The notes below the pieces were generated by a model. The model was not told the DNA's origin. It ran no database searches and saw only the letters and a list, made by a program, of their open reading frames with translations. Shown one piece after another: positions 27,592 to 29,441 of a stretch of DNA of 29,441 bases. Numbering within the stretch: the stretch's first letter is position 1; each line of letters begins with the position of its first letter. Source of the DNA: a virus; the IMG/VR virus record IMGVR_UViG_3300003873_000045, positions 1 to 29,441 of that record; one strand, given 5' to 3'. The position numbers and the translations under genes were made by a program.

Positions 27592-28842
27592 TCATAGAAA
27601 AAGTCCTGCTTCTACTTTGTTTGATATTGGCTCATCGTATGATTTGTTTTCATAGATTGTCTCATGTGCTACTGATATTTGTCTATCAGGTTTAGGTGTT
27701 ATCTCCCTCTGCACTTTAAATGCTTTTAGATACTTTATAGCTCCATAGTTGTCTTTAGTAAGCACTATCTCTCTCATATTAGAGTCTTTAGTTTCATTGA
27801 CTTTGTTTATCTCATATACAGTTCTTGAAGCATCTACAAACGCACCTGCTCCACGAGCATTGCTTTTTAAAGTGCCATCGTTGTCTTTTTTTGAATGATG
27901 TAAGAAGATGATACATTTGTTGGTATCTTTCGCCCAGTCCATAAATGGTTGCATAAATGTTCTTGCTTGAGAGTTGTCATTCTCTTCTCCTCCATAAAAT
28001 GCTAAAAGAGGGTCAAAGATGATTAAATCATAATCATTAAAATTCTTTTTAAATTTATAAAAGTCTGCATGAGAAAATTGTTTGTTTTTAATAAGCTGAA
28101 TAGGAGGACGAGAAACAAGTCTTATATTTTTAAGACTCTTTGAAGTATGCAAAATATCCTTGCATATTGCCCCTGCTCGTGCTTTAGACTCAAAAAGTGG
28201 GTCTTCACTAAGCCATACAGCACACTTCTTATCTGTTGCATGTGTATGTCTTATACTTAGTTGCATTGCAGTCCAACTCTTACCAGTTCCACCAGGTGCT
28301 GCTATAATTGTCACAGTTCCACGAGGAATTGGCATCCACTCTTCGAGTATAAATTCTGTTTTACCATCTTCTATATCATCTATGCTTATAATGCCAAAAT
28401 CACTAGCTGAAGAGTCCATCTCTACGATTGCATTTAACTCTTCTTCAACTTTAGTAATGATAGTGTCGCTAGACTCATTCTCTTCAAGAGCAGATCTCTT
28501 TATAGTTGTAGTCATACTAATCAACTTTCTCACTCTCGACTTATCAACAATCTCATCAACATAAGCTTTAGTATTTGAAATTGGATTATTCATAAGTATT
28601 TCAAGCATAACATTTTCTTCAAAAGCTTTGTTTTTCTCAAGCTCTTTTTTGATAAACTCTTCATCTATCGGTTTGTCAGCTAGTGTCAAGTTACTCATAG
28701 CATGATAGATGTTCTGATGTGCAGGAAGATAAAAATCATTTATGTTGAGAGTTGCATTTATTTCTTCAAATGTAGCTGGGTCAAAGAGAATAGAAGATAA
28801 TACACTTCTCTCAAAAGCTAAATTATAGAGTGTATCTTGCAT
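27592..28842 (-). CDS. replicative helicase-like ATPase, DnaB-N fused to RepA/AAA_25
   Basis: A 416-residue protein. Residues about 5-105 match the DnaB N-terminal domain (AFERSVLSSILFDPATFEEI, FYLPAHQNIYHAM, LEILMNNPISNTKAYVDEI). From about 165 a RecA-like ATPase of the RepA/AAA_25 type follows: Walker A APGGTGKS (182-189), Walker B LIIFDPLLAFYG (Asp277) and a FLHHSKK motif (about 313-319). It probably unwinds phage DNA at the origin. The combination of a DnaB-type N-terminus with a RepA-type motor is less common than a full DnaB. Confidence 0.85.
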   Translation of the reverse strand: MQDTLYNLAFERSVLSSILFDPATFEEINATLNINDFYLPAHQNIYHAMSNLTLADKPIDEEFIKKELEKNKAFEENVMLEILMNNPISNTKAYVDEIVDKSRVRKLISMTTTIKRSALEENESSDTIITKVEEELNAIVEMDSSASDFGIISIDDIEDGKTEFILEEWMPIPRGTVTIIAAPGGTGKSWTAMQLSIRHTHATDKKCAVWLSEDPLFESKARAGAICKDILHTSKSLKNIRLVSRPPIQLIKNKQFSHADFYKFKKNFNDYDLIIFDPLLAFYGGEENDNSQARTFMQPFMDWAKDTNKCIIFLHHSKKDNDGTLKSNARGAGAFVDASRTVYEINKVNETKDSNMREIVLTKDNYGAIKYLKAFKVQREITPKPDRQISVAHETIYENKSYDEPISNKVEAGLFL

Positions 28843-29121
28843 CTAATACTCTCTCGCTGTTGGTTGAGACTCAAAAGGACATCCTGCACCTTTGTAAAAA
28901 TATCTTGCATGGTAGCCATTTCTATTTTCATTCGCTTCATTATAAACCATTATAGGACAAGCGTTTTTGTACTCTATATATTTCTTTTTTAGGTCTTGCA
29001 TGCGTTGTGCTAGTCTTTTTATTCCCATCTCTACTGCTTCATCATGAGTAAGTGAGCCACCTTGTTTAAAGTAGTTATTTAGTTTGTCAGGCTGGGATCC
29101 TTTTAGAAATGGGCGTGCCAT
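28843..29121 (-). CDS. HTH protein, HTH_63-like
   Basis: A 92-residue protein with KLNNYFKQGGSLTHDEAVEM (about 13-32) and GIKRLAQRMQDLKKKYI (about 33-49), the pattern of small phage HTH proteins that bind DNA through an N-terminal helix-turn-helix. The C-terminal part has two Cys (ACP and GCP) and a YFYKG segment and may add a strand-rich wing. It sits directly after the CII-like gene and before the helicase gene. Confidence 0.65.
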   Translation of the reverse strand: MARPFLKGSQPDKLNNYFKQGGSLTHDEAVEMGIKRLAQRMQDLKKKYIEYKNACPIMVYNEANENRNGYHARYFYKGAGCPFESQPTAREY

Positions 29122-29441
29122 CTACTTCTCCTCTGCATTTTCAAGCATCAACTCAAGCTTACGCTCCAAACTACGCAACCCTTTAAGTGCTTCGCCTATT
29201 GCTTCTGCTTCTCGTGCATCTACTTTTCCATCTTCTAGTGCATCCTTTGTAAGCTTTGCAAGATTACCAGTTGCTGTATCAATGTTTAAGACACCTATAA
29301 CGACCTCATGCATCACATCGCCACCATCTGCCATAGTCTCTATTGGGTCATACACCATAAGCCCACGCTCTGCACACATTGTTTTAAGTATGCTGTCATC
29401 ATCCATCAGCTCACAAAGTTTCAGCACCTCTTCTACTGTAA
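29122..29441 (-). CDS. CII-type phage regulatory protein, 5' end cut by the window edge
   Basis: The frame is open to the right edge (TVEEVLKLCELMDDDSILKT...), so the N-terminal HTH part lies outside the window; a GTG at 29427 is an unlikely start. The visible 106 residues, with a DDDSILKTMCAERGL block and a C-terminal helix pair (DALEDGKVDAREAEAIGEAL), match the C-terminal half of P2/186-type CII regulators (CP76 family). It probably controls the early operon that it heads. Identification is by pattern from memory. Confidence 0.6.
   Translation of the reverse strand, partial: TVEEVLKLCELMDDDSILKTMCAERGLMVYDPIETMADGGDVMHEVVIGVLNIDTATGNLAKLTKDALEDGKVDAREAEAIGEALKGLRSLERKLELMLENAEEK

Noticed and set aside
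27251-27595. N-terminal extension of the gene at 26948-27250 back to the ATG at 27595
   Set aside because: The extension is low-complexity (many Lys, Tyr, Phe, Gln), overlaps the well-supported RHH gene in another frame, and the ATG at 27250 has a good AGGAG. Only the ATGA coupling at 27592-27595 speaks for it.

Overview
The window looks like almost a whole temperate siphovirus-type tailed phage (Caudoviricetes, HK97-type head, probably cos packaging) of an AT-rich bacterium. The small CI-like repressor family, AAGGA-type ribosome sites and promoters with a clear -10 box but weak -35 box point to a Campylobacterota host (Sulfurimonas/Arcobacter-like). The host assignment is inference. No host gene, tRNA, rRNA, CRISPR array or insertion sequence was seen.

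Layout. (1) 1-5707, + strand: small early or accessory genes (YopX-like, SH3-like, dUTPase), two sets of micro membrane-protein genes, a Cro-like HTH gene, an operator/promoter region at about 2.7-2.8 kb, an antirepressor-like gene, a gene nested in a 90-bp duplication, then excisionase and tyrosine integrase. (2) 5708-5875: a non-coding convergent gap with 11-bp phased repeats, the likely attP. (3) 5876-8511, - strand: lysis cluster (M15 endolysin, coiled-coil membrane protein, overlapping o-spanin and i-spanin, holin) and a tail-fibre-assembly-like gene. (4) 8631-16985: a C-type-lectin receptor-binding protein with a variable-region-like 3' end, tail fibre and distal tail proteins, tape measure, a tail assembly chaperone pair joined by a -1 frameshift site, and the tail tube. 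(5) 16988-22323: head-tail joining genes, HK97 capsid, ClpP-type protease and portal. (6) 22324-22654: a gap in the late operon with a small + strand transcription unit. (7) 22655-25431: TerL, TerS, a candidate cos site and HNH endonuclease. (8) 25424-29441: CI-like HTH, replication genes (O-like initiator with iterons, RHH regulator, DnaB-N/RepA-type ATPase), an HTH protein and the C-terminal part of a CII-like regulator.

The two transcription directions diverge from a region outside the window and converge at 5.7-5.9 kb. The integrase 3' end faces the lysis genes with no host DNA between them, so the sequence probably represents the circular or unintegrated phage form.

The points most worth checking are: the DGR-like variable end of the receptor-binding gene with no reverse transcriptase in view; a 20-bp fold-back inverted repeat enclosing two micro membrane-protein genes, resembling type I toxin mRNAs; a textbook A_AAA_AAG frameshift site; the duplicated micro-gene pair; and the gene nested in a 90-bp repeat whose two copies differ mostly at synonymous sites.
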